16,330 bases of DNA from Candidatus Methanomethylophilaceae archaeon (GCA_017395275.1 JAFPVN010000146.1:1-16330); one strand, 5' to 3'; shown: positions 1-7,334, numbered from the stretch's first letter. The notes: generated from the sequence alone by a model not told the origin. Translations and numbers: made by a program.

Positions 1-1186
1 CAAACCTTCCTGAACGTAGGAAGGCTGGATCAAGGAGCCATGGGGTATTGGTTATGGCAAAGAATAGACAGACATGGCCCATGGGTACCGTTCTGACCCC
101 GTCTACCATCATGAGCATCGAATCTGTGAGTGTGTTGACGTAGGATGCGTTCCTCTCATCCCGACGCTGCATTACAGCATCACACTCATCGATGATGATT
201 ACACTAATATCATAATCATTTGCTTCCTTTATGGCTTCGTTAATTGCCTTCTGTTCACCTCCTACATAACGGGAAAGAAGCTCATTTGCGGATAGATAAA
301 TGATGTGGGCCCCTACCTTCTTGGCAATTTCCTTGGCAGCAAAGGTCTTTCCTGTTCCCGGAACGCCTGTAAAGAGGAATGCGCGTTTGGTCTTGATACC
401 CAATCTGGACGCCAGCCCATCCTCATCACGTATTGCGGAAATCGCAACCATAGCATCTTCGATTATACGGTCCATCCACGGGATTCCCGTATTCCTTTCA
501 ACCGGATTCTTGCTCTTGAGCGATTCAGAGATTGAATTGGCCTCCTCTGCGGCTGTCGGATGGCCGGCTTTATCGGCAAGACGATACAGCCGCAGAGCTT
601 CCTCGAGGTTCGCCCCGTCCTCGGAGAGGCCACTCTCGCAAATCTCCGCTGCGAGATACAAGATCTCGGGATTATCGGAGTAATCGATCTCCATGCAGGA
701 CCTCAACGCTCTGGACATAAGGGACTTGGGGGAATGTCCGCCCTCTATGGCTATGAGTGCTTTGTAGTAATAGGCGAACGGATAGTCTCCAAGTTCGTCA
801 AGCAGGGTTTCCGCCCGGTCAAGGTCCCTTGGCAGGATTATCCCTTGGGTCAGCCACCGGGCGACAGTTATGACGGCGGCAACACAGCCCTGCTTGGCTG
901 CCACCTGTACGTCCTTGATACCGGACTTCCTGTTCCTGCGTACCCCCATCCCTCTGATCTTCATCATCCCATAGACGTAACGGGCGTACGGATCCTTGTT
1001 TGAGATACCGCGTAACCAACGGGCCGCACTTTCCGGGTCTTCCGAGGTCCCGATGCCCTTGAGGAGGGCCATACTGTATTTCAGCACCTCATCCTCCCTC
1101 AGCTCACCCTCTATGAAATAACCGAAAACCTCCTCATCCGTCACCTGCAATTCCTCACACCCGTAGGTTTCGATATCTAATTTCAT
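1..1186 (-). CDS. Sel1-repeat / AAA+ ATPase fusion (partial, runs off left edge)
   Basis: Read on the minus strand from ATG at 1186, this frame stays open for 395 codons to the window edge, so the C-terminus is missing. Residues about 35-215 are helical repeats of Sel1 type (alternating Ala/Gly/Leu helices such as MALLKGIGTSEDPESAARWL). Residues 230-395 are an AAA+ module of the FtsH/Cdc48/Vps4 class: Walker A GVPGTGKT at 274-281, Walker B IIIDECD near 330-336, sensor-1 Asn in AITN at about 380, and the second region of homology LDPAFLRSGRF at 385-395. Family knowledge points to a hexameric ATP-driven unfoldase or remodeller; the Sel1 part would bind partner proteins (inference). The start overlaps the stop of a 24-codon ORF as ATGA, suggesting translational coupling. 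GGAG lies about 9 bases upstream. No signal peptide or membrane segment is seen. The target is unknown. Confidence 0.88.
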   Translation of the reverse strand, partial: MKLDIETYGCEELQVTDEEVFGYFIEGELREDEVLKYSMALLKGIGTSEDPESAARWLRGISNKDPYARYVYGMMKIRGMGVRRNRKSGIKDVQVAAKQGCVAAVITVARWLTQGIILPRDLDRAETLLDELGDYPFAYYYKALIAIEGGHSPKSLMSRALRSCMEIDYSDNPEILYLAAEICESGLSEDGANLEEALRLYRLADKAGHPTAAEEANSISESLKSKNPVERNTGIPWMDRIIEDAMVAISAIRDEDGLASRLGIKTKRAFLFTGVPGTGKTFAAKEIAKKVGAHIIYLSANELLSRYVGGEQKAINEAIKEANDYDISVIIIDECDAVMQRRDERNASYVNTLTDSMLMMVDGVRTVPMGHVCLFFAITNTPWLLDPAFLRSGRF

Positions 1187-1257
1187 TTGACCCACTCCAT
1201 TCCAGTGGATTGACAACTCGTGTATTGGTCCTCTCTTTTTCTCTTGTACTCCTTCAT
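1183..1257 (-). CDS. 24-residue leader ORF coupled to the Sel1-AAA+ gene
   Basis: A 25-codon ORF (ATG at 1257, TGA at 1185-1183) starts MKEYKRKREDQYT and ends MEWVK. It has GAGG six bases before ATG, and its stop overlaps the AAA+ start as ATGA. Its first codons match the start of the 207-residue gene at 7306 (MKDKRK) with an in-frame three-base difference, which suggests that both starts are translated. It could be a translated leader controlling the AAA+ gene or a relic of a duplicated gene start. The peptide is basic and has no recognisable domain. Confidence 0.5.
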   Translation of the reverse strand: MKEYKRKREDQYTSCQSTGMEWVK

Positions 1258-1269
1258 AGGATTCCTCGA
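1250..1269 (-). repeat. 20-bp start-region repeat, copy 1
   Basis: Minus strand TCGAGGAATCCTATGAAGGA is identical to 7299-7318. It spans the ribosome binding site GAGG, the ATG and the next two codons. Similarity continues for about ten more bases (CAAGAGAAAA) after a three-base insertion. Confidence 0.85.
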
Positions 1270-1288
1270 TGATGGGAGCACTTGAACA

Positions 1289-1322
1289 TTTTTATGAATC
1301 TAGAGAAAAATCGCTGCATTTC
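1289..1322. promoter_or_regulatory. Divergent promoter with dyad operator, site A
   Basis: The dyad GAAAA-ATCGCTGC-ATTTC occupies 1305-1322 (one mismatch between arms). It sits 47 bases from the minus-strand ATG at 1257 and 50 bases from the plus-strand ATG at 1373. On the minus side a TATA-like TTCATAAAAA (1298-1289) lies just downstream of it. The same dyad at nearly the same spacing occurs at 6429-6446 and 7354-7371, so it is probably a binding site for a shared regulator next to the TATA/BRE region. The regulator is not identified in this window. Confidence 0.55.
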
Positions 1323-1372
1323 GTAAAAACGGCATAACTTGGAATCTCATGTTCATTTTCGAGGCAACTCGA

Positions 1373-1918
1373 ATGATCAGAAGAACAATCGATACGGATA
1401 ACCCATCAATCAAGCACAGACTTTTGAACGGATCCAAATATAACGGATCAGAAGGAATCAAAGTCAGAGGTGACAAAGTGAAATACAATGACCAATGGAG
1501 AAAAAAGAAACTTGAAGACATATCGAATATACTATCGTCCATGATATCCTCCGAGGTGAAGAACAGAGAGTACGACGATTCCGTATCTGGTTACACCCGG
1601 TGCCCGCTTCTTACATTTGTAGCTTGTACGATTGGGGATGATGGCTTTCACTTTAACGGAGAGGTTTTTCCTGACGAACACACAATCTTCGACCCAGAAG
1701 CGGCCAGTGTAAAGGTTAATCTGCTCTCCAGTACACCGTCCAAATATGGCATAGATGTTCACGCATCAAAAGATGGAAATCCTCATGTTTCCATGCACGT
1801 GCCATATAATCTGTCCGACAATTTTATGCAGTTATGCGACTCGGTCTCCGTATTTATTGCCAGATTATTCTCTTTATCCCATTTTATGAATGAGTATGGT
1901 ATTGTTGAAGACGCATAA
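1373..1918 (+). CDS. Unknown 181-residue protein divergent from the AAA+ gene
   Basis: I do not recognise a family. ATG at 1373 is chosen over 1349 because GAGG lies eight bases before it. The sequence GAGGCAAC-C-AATG is also nearly the same as at the ORF starting at 7421, and both starts have equal distance to a dyad operator. The product starts MIRRTIDTDNPS, has a charged helical segment (RKKKLEDISNILSSMI), then an apparent beta-rich middle (VKVNLLSS, YGIDVHAS, HVSMHVPY) and a C-terminal helix (CDSVSVFIARLFSLSHFM). No signal peptide or clear membrane span is seen, so it is probably cytosolic. It is followed after about 50 bases by the leucine-rich repeat gene and probably shares its transcript. 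A small alpha/beta fold like that of YbjN proteins is possible but not shown. Confidence 0.7.
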   Translation: MIRRTIDTDNPSIKHRLLNGSKYNGSEGIKVRGDKVKYNDQWRKKKLEDISNILSSMISSEVKNREYDDSVSGYTRCPLLTFVACTIGDDGFHFNGEVFPDEHTIFDPEAASVKVNLLSSTPSKYGIDVHASKDGNPHVSMHVPYNLSDNFMQLCDSVSVFIARLFSLSHFMNEYGIVEDA

Positions 1919-1969
1919 TGGATGTTTAAACAAGATGTTTACGAATACACATCTGCAAGGAGTGGAGAG

Positions 1970-3196
1970 ATGACCATAGAAGAGGAAAGAAACGATGCTT
2001 CAAAATCGAAAATGGAGATCAAACACATCGGAGTCACCGATGATGGATTTGAGTATGGTGTTTCAGGGAGTCATTACTTCATTACTGGGTATGTTGGCAA
2101 GAAAAAGAAGATTGTACTGCCCGACACTATTGAGGGACACAGGTACTCCATCGGCAGAAAAGCATTCATGCTCTATGACAGGATGACTACACTTGTCATA
2201 CCAGATTCGGTTTTGTCTATCGGAGAGGGCGCTTTTTCTTCATGTCGCAATCTCAAGGAACTGACCCTTCCCGTCAGCATAGATGCAGTGGCATCGAACA
2301 AACTCCCCGCATTCGGTAATTGTAAGAGGATAACAAAGATCACTTTCACCAGAGGTGACGGTCACTACTTCGGGTACCGGATTGGTTTGACTGAAGTGTT
2401 CAGTGAGTATAATGGCGAGGCAAATACGCCATGGGTCATCAGCGGAGAAGCACTCAAGGAGATCTATCTCCCTTCTGACATTGATTATCTGGGTGAATGG
2501 CTCCATCGTTCTTTGCCTTCTCTTGAGAAAATCATGGTAAGGGATAGCAGGGGTCACCTGACATCCTGTGATGGCGTCCTTTTTGATGATGGACAAAGGG
2601 TACTTGTCCGTTATCCGGAGAGGAAGACGGGGACATTCTTCGAGATTCCGGATGATTGTGAGTATATGTGTGATGGAGCTTTCAGGGGTTGTTCGGAACT
2701 CGATGAGATCAGTATTCCGGAAAGCATAACGGACCTGGGATGGGGAGTCTTCAGAGAGTGCTCCAATCTAAAAACAGTCAGACTTCCACAGAAGATCGAA
2801 CGCATTCCGTCATTCGCATTTTACAGTTGTACAGGGTTGGAATACGTCAAAATGCCGGATGATTTGCATATCATATCTGACGAAGCATTCAATGGATGCA
2901 GTTCCTTGGTATCAGCGGAGATACCTCAGAGCGTGAGTGACATAGGGTATAAAGCGTTTGCTGGGTGCGAATCGCTCGTTAACGTCATTCTTCCAGATAA
3001 TGTTAGTGTTGGAAAGTATGCATTTTCTGAGTGTACCGGAATCAGGATATTGGAGATACCCCAAAACGTATCACTAGACTCTCAGGCTTTTGAAGGAATA
3101 TCATTCTGCGATGCTGATGGTATTGCGCTGTCGGAGAATGAATTGAATGGACATACATTCGTTGGCCAAGATGGGAATATGAGGATGATCCGGTAA
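1970..3196 (+). CDS. BspA-like leucine-rich repeat (LRR_5) protein
   Basis: This is a 408-residue protein built of BspA/LRR_5 repeats. Each unit looks like AF.GC..L..I.IP.S...IG. Clear units include the segments GAFRGCSELDEISIPESI, FRECSNLKTVRLPQKI, AFYSCTGLEYVKMPDDL, AFNGCSSLVSAEIPQSV and AFAGCESLVNVILPDNV, clustered in the second half; earlier, more divergent units start near residue 55. The family mediates protein or ligand binding and is expanded in gut microbes. Start: ATG at 1970 has AAGGAG seven bases upstream. The in-frame ATG at 1922 has no good site, so 1970 is preferred. There is no signal peptide, transmembrane helix or sorting motif, unlike surface BspA proteins, so an intracellular role is more likely. 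It ends with zero gap against the convergent Sel1 gene. Confidence 0.85.
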   Translation: MTIEEERNDASKSKMEIKHIGVTDDGFEYGVSGSHYFITGYVGKKKKIVLPDTIEGHRYSIGRKAFMLYDRMTTLVIPDSVLSIGEGAFSSCRNLKELTLPVSIDAVASNKLPAFGNCKRITKITFTRGDGHYFGYRIGLTEVFSEYNGEANTPWVISGEALKEIYLPSDIDYLGEWLHRSLPSLEKIMVRDSRGHLTSCDGVLFDDGQRVLVRYPERKTGTFFEIPDDCEYMCDGAFRGCSELDEISIPESITDLGWGVFRECSNLKTVRLPQKIERIPSFAFYSCTGLEYVKMPDDLHIISDEAFNGCSSLVSAEIPQSVSDIGYKAFAGCESLVNVILPDNVSVGKYAFSECTGIRILEIPQNVSLDSQAFEGISFCDADGIALSENELNGHTFVGQDGNMRMIR

Positions 3197-3765
3197 TCAT
3201 TTACTCGGTTTATCGAATATTTTGTGATATGCCAGGTTGGTGATTGCCGTTTTTTCATACTCCTCCCCTACAATCCCTCCATTGACGAGTTCCATTAGCC
3301 ATTCACCAGCATCCTTGTGAAGGTTGTCGGAAGCCTGTTTGAGCAATCTGGCAGCCTCATCAATGGACTGTTCTACACCGATGCCGCTCAAATACATACG
3401 ACCTAGCCGGTATTCGGCTTCAGCCACGTCCTGATCGGCCGCTTTCCGAAGCCATTCAGTTGCTTTCGGAAAAGATTGTTCACACCCCCATCCGTTGAAA
3501 TAGCATAGGCCAAGACAGAGTTGCGCATCCGCACTCCCATTCGTTGCCAGTTCAAGGAAGCGCGAATACGCTTCAGGGTATGATTGCTCAACGCCCCTGC
3601 CGAGATAATAGCCCATGGCTCGGACAACTGCGGATCATCCGAAGCGGAAGACGTTTCATCTTGTCCGAATAAGGCAGAAAGTGCCTCCATCATCTCTGGT
3701 TCTGTAAGGTCGTCCAGTTCATGTGAGGCCTCTTCAATGAAGACATCCAATTCTTTTTCGTTCAT
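3197..3765 (-). pseudogene. Sel1-repeat protein, frameshifted
   Basis: Two overlapping frames make one Sel1 protein. The N-terminal frame starts at ATG 3765 (MNEKELDVFIEEASHELDD, GGTGG upstream) and is meaningful to about DDPQLSE near 3620. Sel1 repeats then continue in another frame from about 3616: MGYYLGRGVEQSYPEAYSRF, CLGLCYFNGWGCEQSFPKA and RLGRMYLSGIGVEQSIDEA. The downstream frame has a stop (TGA) just before 3638, so the shift lies between about 3638 and 3616. One extra base there would give a seamless product of about 190 residues. No slippery homopolymer is visible, so this is a real mutation or a sequence error rather than programmed frameshifting. It is the last gene of the VirD4-like operon, and its start touches the stop of the 41-residue ORF (TAAATG). 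The Sel1 fold would serve protein binding. Confidence 0.75.
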
Positions 3766-3891
3766 TTAGAGCACCACCCATTTAGTTATCGATGCCAGTA
3801 TTATGGTTGATTCTTCACCCAATGCATGATCGATGCCGTCCTTCCTCACGTGTGTTTCGGTTCCACTTCCTGTTCCTTCTATTCCAAACAT
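3766..3891 (-). CDS. 41-residue protein between the VirD4-like ATPase and the Sel1 gene
   Basis: This small ORF fills the apparent gap in the operon. ATG at 3891 is preceded by GGGAGGGG at a spacing of four bases. Its start is 15 bases after the ATPase stop, and its TAA directly abuts the Sel1 ATG. The product starts MFGIEGTGSGTETHVRKDGI and ends ILASITKWVVL: a Gly/Thr-rich polar front and a hydrophobic tail too short and mixed to be called a membrane helix. I know no family. Its place in the operon makes it a possible substrate, adaptor or toxin-like peptide, but that is a guess from context. Confidence 0.6.
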   Translation of the reverse strand: MFGIEGTGSGTETHVRKDGIDHALGEESTIILASITKWVVL

Positions 3892-3906
3892 CCAACCCCT
3901 CCCATT

Positions 3907-5835
3907 TCATTCGTCTGAATCCATCGTCCCCTTTAGGTAGCACAGATCCTCCTGTAGCTTTTTGATAATCCTCTTCATCGTAGCCTTCGAAATGCCTTTC
4001 TTGATTCCTTTGGCTTTGCGAAGCACGTCTACGGACCCATTGATGTCGTCATCACTGATAAGCAGCGTTACAAGCTCTATGAGCTTAGAAAAGGTATATG
4101 AAACGCTCGATGCCTCCTGGAACTGCATCAGCGAACCCACCTTGATCTCCTGCCCCGTATACACTCCCTCTATCAGGGAGTGCATTAACAACGCCATGCG
4201 CAAGGAACCCTCATCGGTGACATTGGAGTCTCCGAGATTGAATCTGTTCACAAGTTCCACTATGGCATAAGGGAGCACATCCTGGGATTGCATCCAATCC
4301 ATGGGTTCAAGATCGCCGAAATCTAAATCAAAATCATCTGGTTGTACTTTATTTCTGTCGTCAAAAGAAACGGAATCAAAATCATCTGGTTCGAATATCA
4401 GTTTCTCCAGATTCACTTTGCCTCTTTCCATCATGGTTCTGGACTCAACCATGTAGCCTTCCAATGGTTTCTCGACCATAAACATTGTAGTTGTGTATGG
4501 GTTGGACCTGTCAGGGACCACTAGTGGCCTTCCAGGTGGCAGACACCTCAGAATATTGTGAGTAATTACATCCTTTCCGGCAGCATTGGGTCCGAGTTTA
4601 TCGTTTAGCTTTCTGCTAAAAGCGGGATCTGCCGCTGTGCATATCCAGTCTTTGCAGTTATCGATGATGGTATCAGCAGAATCCCCATATCTGCTGTAAA
4701 GTTGACTGATACTCTGGACAGAGATAAGGAAACGAATCTTTCTGCTCCTTGCCGTGGTAATGACCTTCTCAAACGCAGGAATCTTAGGGATGTTTGCAAA
4801 TTCCTCGAGAACGAATAGAGCATCCTTAGGCAACGCACCCCCGTATATCAGGTCTGCATCTGAATACAATGTGTGTATCATCTGGCCCAGAATAACGCTG
4901 ACGAACGAATCATAAATATTAGTATTGTCGGGACTAATGATAAACAGGGCTATGGGTTCTCCAGATGCAATCGCATGAAAATCAAGATCATTGCCTGAGA
5001 GCATGTCTATCATTCCAAGTGACATAGCGAAAGAGAGACCTTTCTGCAAGTATCCTGACATGCCACTGCGTGTTTCTTTTGAAGTAACAGCTAACATAGT
5101 CAACATCTCAGGCAGATTAGGGTTATCAATTTCCAGTGTCTCCCTGAACTCCTGCAGTTTCTCATTATTGAGCAAAATCATATCAGAAGCAACCTTGATC
5201 ATGGGTATGGTGATATCAAACTCATCACCTGCCCTGGAGACCAATTCTTTAGTAAGACCACAGATAAAATGCCAGGGGTTATTCGACCAGTACGCCTGAT
5301 CCGTGGGGGTCCCCTCAACAATCATCTCATAGAAGATGTCTGCCAATTCAAGTTCTCCCTCCTCCTTTATTTTCGGATTATCAGAACGTAGTTTCTTGGT
5401 GATTTCCGCAAGAGGGTTTACACGTATACCTTTGGTCGGATCCTTCAGATTTACAACCTGAATGCAATACCCAGCATCTTTTAACGTCGGTCCGACGGAT
5501 GCTAGTAATTCACCTTTAGGATCTTCCACCACCACAGGGCATTTCGTTCTAGCCCAATACTGTAATTCGTTGAGGATAACAGTAACAGTCTTTCCGCTAC
5601 CTGTCCTCCCTGAAATGAGTGTGTGACCCTGTTCGGTGCGAACAAGAACGGAATTTTCATCCTGACGCATGACTATGCCTGGGGGAACGATTTTATCAGT
5701 GTTTGCTACCCTTTTGAATATGGATTCAAACTCCCTATCAGTGGCCATGCGCGCATAGGCTCCTATCCCCAAGATATCGCCAGATCTGTCAGTCTTACCC
5801 CTAGACGCTTTGATGTGCTCTTCATAGTTCTTCAT
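3907..5835 (-). CDS. VirD4/TraG-type coupling ATPase lacking a membrane anchor
   Basis: This 642-residue P-loop ATPase is of the T4SS coupling-protein (VirD4/TraG/TrwB) group. Walker A GRTGSGKT is at about 76-83, followed by the family signature VVVEDPKGEL (101-110). The Walker B region FVLEEFANIPKIPAFEKVI (about 341-359) and ARSRKIRFLISVQSISQLYS match the LDEFAN...RSRG...QNLSQL pattern. In the family it pumps DNA or protein substrates through a secretion channel. Here the usual N-terminal transmembrane helices are absent and the protein starts MKNYEEHIKASRG. A frame open upstream to 5967 is rejected because ATG 5835 has AGGTGA close by and follows the preceding stop by four bases. Residues about 475-515 form an acidic linker with PDDFD repeated, then a helical C-terminal part. 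No relaxase or VirB4 is in the window. Confidence 0.85.
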   Translation of the reverse strand: MKNYEEHIKASRGKTDRSGDILGIGAYARMATDREFESIFKRVANTDKIVPPGIVMRQDENSVLVRTEQGHTLISGRTGSGKTVTVILNELQYWARTKCPVVVEDPKGELLASVGPTLKDAGYCIQVVNLKDPTKGIRVNPLAEITKKLRSDNPKIKEEGELELADIFYEMIVEGTPTDQAYWSNNPWHFICGLTKELVSRAGDEFDITIPMIKVASDMILLNNEKLQEFRETLEIDNPNLPEMLTMLAVTSKETRSGMSGYLQKGLSFAMSLGMIDMLSGNDLDFHAIASGEPIALFIISPDNTNIYDSFVSVILGQMIHTLYSDADLIYGGALPKDALFVLEEFANIPKIPAFEKVITTARSRKIRFLISVQSISQLYSRYGDSADTIIDNCKDWICTAADPAFSRKLNDKLGPNAAGKDVITHNILRCLPPGRPLVVPDRSNPYTTTMFMVEKPLEGYMVESRTMMERGKVNLEKLIFEPDDFDSVSFDDRNKVQPDDFDLDFGDLEPMDWMQSQDVLPYAIVELVNRFNLGDSNVTDEGSLRMALLMHSLIEGVYTGQEIKVGSLMQFQEASSVSYTFSKLIELVTLLISDDDINGSVDVLRKAKGIKKGISKATMKRIIKKLQEDLCYLKGTMDSDE

Positions 5836-5839
5836 ACAA

Positions 5840-6379
5840 TCACCTGTACATCTCGGTGCACTCCATGGAAGAGGGGACATATTCCGACTGAAGGACGCTG
5901 GATAGCCTATCGAGACCATACTCGGCAAACTCCAGTATATCAGAAACCAAGTAGATTGCCACATCACTCATCAGGTCAAAGCAACCGTCATCAATAAGGA
6001 TACTGTAAAGGTACACAATTCCCATATAGCCCATAACCCAGAATTCGCTGTGGTTATTCTCCCTAGAATAGTCGTTGAGTTGGTTGAGTACGGACAGGAC
6101 CTCTTTAGATTCGCTTTTGAAATCGAGAGGGAGGCGCATCTGGAATATGAGGGTTCTGTCACTTGCAGTTACCTCAAGTTTGAACTGGTATCCGCTCTTG
6201 CCTTTCCGCCTGACCTCTAGACTGTTCTCGGAGACGAGTTTGACATCGTACTCCCCCTCTCTTCCTATCTGTTGCTCTAATCCGACAAGTTTAGCGTAAC
6301 TTTTTGTATTACTTTTTAGTCCTTCATTCGCAGACACGTCGGTGGTGCATATGGATTCAACATTCCTACTGATGTTCAT
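5840..6379 (-). CDS. YbjN/secretion-chaperone-like protein
   Basis: This 179-residue protein begins MNISRNVESICTTDVS, with GGAGG before ATG 6379. Residues about 60-165 fit the YbjN/CesT-like alpha/beta pattern: strands QFKLEVTASDRTLIFQMRLP, a helix EVLSVLNQLNDYSRE, strands EFWVMGYMGIVYLYSILIDD, and a helix MSDVAIYLVSDILEFAEYGL. The YLYSILID-D-G element followed by a long helix resembles YbjN and class I type III secretion chaperone folds, which bind partner or effector proteins as dimers. It is the first gene of the VirD4-like operon, ending four bases before the ATPase start, so an adaptor or substrate-chaperone role for the ATPase is a reasonable inference. The fold assignment comes from reading the pattern only. 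Confidence 0.6.
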   Translation of the reverse strand: MNISRNVESICTTDVSANEGLKSNTKSYAKLVGLEQQIGREGEYDVKLVSENSLEVRRKGKSGYQFKLEVTASDRTLIFQMRLPLDFKSESKEVLSVLNQLNDYSRENNHSEFWVMGYMGIVYLYSILIDDGCFDLMSDVAIYLVSDILEFAEYGLDRLSSVLQSEYVPSSMECTEMYR

Positions 6380-6410
6380 TTAATTCCTCCATGTTTGTAA
6401 TATGAAACGG

Positions 6411-6446
6411 AAAACATAAGGTGAAAATGAAAATCAGTCAGTTTTC
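6411..6446 (-). promoter_or_regulatory. Promoter with dyad operator, site B
   Basis: The perfect-armed dyad GAAAA-TCAGTCAG-TTTTC lies at 6429-6446, 49 bases before the ATG at 6379. In minus orientation it is followed by a TATA-like CCTTATGTTTT (6421-6411) and then CATATTA. The segment aligns with the promoter at 7306 over the dyad, the CC-TTAT element and the CATATT element. No gene starts about 50 bases away on the plus side, unlike sites A and C. Confidence 0.55.
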
Positions 6447-6518
6447 GCTTACGGAAAAGAATAGTAGACTGCTTAGCAATAATTATCTACAAATCTCTGT
6501 AAACATCGAACATATCCC

Positions 6519-6614
6519 TCAGGGAACATAAACTACTTCCACCTTATGAAGTGCTTGATGGCTCCCGATTTCTAGGGTGTTCAGGTCAATGTCCACAAAT
6601 AATCCTTTACCCAT
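6519..6614 (-). CDS. Possible 31-residue ORF
   Basis: The stretch 6380-6682 has no long gene. Besides promoter site B it holds one short ORF on the minus strand, from ATG 6614, starting MGKGLFVDIDLNTLEIG and ending HKVEVVYVP. The ribosome binding site is weak (GGGAC about 9-12 bases upstream). The alternating hydrophobic pattern looks like strands, so this may be a peptide gene or the remnant of a larger gene. It is weakly supported. Confidence 0.25.
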   Translation of the reverse strand: MGKGLFVDIDLNTLEIGSHQALHKVEVVYVP

Positions 6615-6682
6615 TGTTGTTGTCCCAGATTATGTACCTATATGAACGATTCTTTCTTACTCTCAGACATCCACCACCATCT

Positions 6683-7306
6683 TCAATCCTTTAACCCCTC
6701 GATCAGGTCCTTAACGGACTCGATCTCATCAAGCAGGGCATCGCTGTCCATGAGGACATCGCTGGTAAACGGAATCCTCTCTAATAGGTGCTCAAGTTCG
6801 CTGTAATCGACAGAGTCTATATCATCTAGAAAATCGCCTAAGTAGACATCAAATGGGAGCTTTTTAACCAGACGAAGAATGCGCTTGGCTTTCCTCTCGG
6901 TGATATCGTTGGTAAGGGAATACTTTTTCGTGATAAACTTAATGATTATATCGAGATCCTCCTCCGAGGTCTTCGATCCTACCATAATATCATCGTATCC
7001 TGATTCATCCTTCTCATCGCCCTCGTCTTCACCAGAACCAGTGCCAAAAAGAATCGCCAGGCCACGCGATGCAGTCTCTTCGTCTATTATGTCCTCTTCT
7101 TTCGAAAAGGTGTTAATACGAATTTTCAAGTGGCGTTCCAGTAGCACTTTAATCATCATAGTATTGATATTCAGCTTCAGAATGTCGTAGCGCATCTGGT
7201 CGATCTGTTTCCAGACCTCTTCAGTATCCGGATAGTTTCCGTTTATGTGGACATTGTCCACATTCTCGTCTATCAGATTGTTTTTCCCTTTTCTCTTGTC
7301 CTTCAT
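6683..7306 (-). CDS. Unknown acidic 207-residue protein
   Basis: I do not recognise a family. ATG at 7306 is preferred (GAGG six bases upstream) over an in-frame GTG at 7321. The N-terminus is basic (MKDKRKGKNN), followed by helices (VWKQIDQMRYDILKLNINTM, KVLLERHLKIRI). A very acidic linker (SGEDEGDEKDESGYDD) leads to a second helical part (DLDIIIKFITKKYSLT, RKAKRILRLVKKL) and an acidic, leucine-rich end. It is probably a soluble multi-helix protein with a flexible centre. It is transcribed alone from a divergent promoter opposite the helicase/transglutaminase operon. Its start region is a duplicate of the one before the AAA+ leader ORF, and the shared dyad suggests common regulation. A role as regulator or inhibitor of the divergent operon is possible but not shown. 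Confidence 0.75.
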   Translation of the reverse strand: MKDKRKGKNNLIDENVDNVHINGNYPDTEEVWKQIDQMRYDILKLNINTMMIKVLLERHLKIRINTFSKEEDIIDEETASRGLAILFGTGSGEDEGDEKDESGYDDIMVGSKTSEEDLDIIIKFITKKYSLTNDITERKAKRILRLVKKLPFDVYLGDFLDDIDSVDYSELEHLLERIPFTSDVLMDSDALLDEIESVKDLIEGLKD

Positions 7307-7318
7307 AGGATTCCTCGA
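7299..7318 (-). repeat. 20-bp start-region repeat, copy 2
   Basis: Identical to 1250-1269 on the minus strand. It covers the ribosome binding site GAGG, six spacer bases, ATG and the next two codons of the 207-residue gene. Confidence 0.85.
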
Positions 7319-7334
7319 CACAATATGGAACCTG

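Noticed and set aside
300..1003. Plus-strand ORFs opposite the AAA+ gene
   Set aside because: The minus frame carries Walker A, Walker B and the second region of homology without interruption; the plus ORFs are out-of-phase translations.
3907..5835. Evidence for an integrated conjugative element
   Set aside because: Only a coupling-type ATPase is present; no relaxase, VirB4, integrase, attachment repeats or origin of transfer is visible in the window.
5836..5967. N-terminal extension of the VirD4-like ATPase with hydrophobic residues
   Set aside because: It overlaps the upstream chaperone-like gene in another frame. ATG 5835 has a good ribosome binding site four bases after the upstream stop, so the apparent membrane-like segment is probably not translated.
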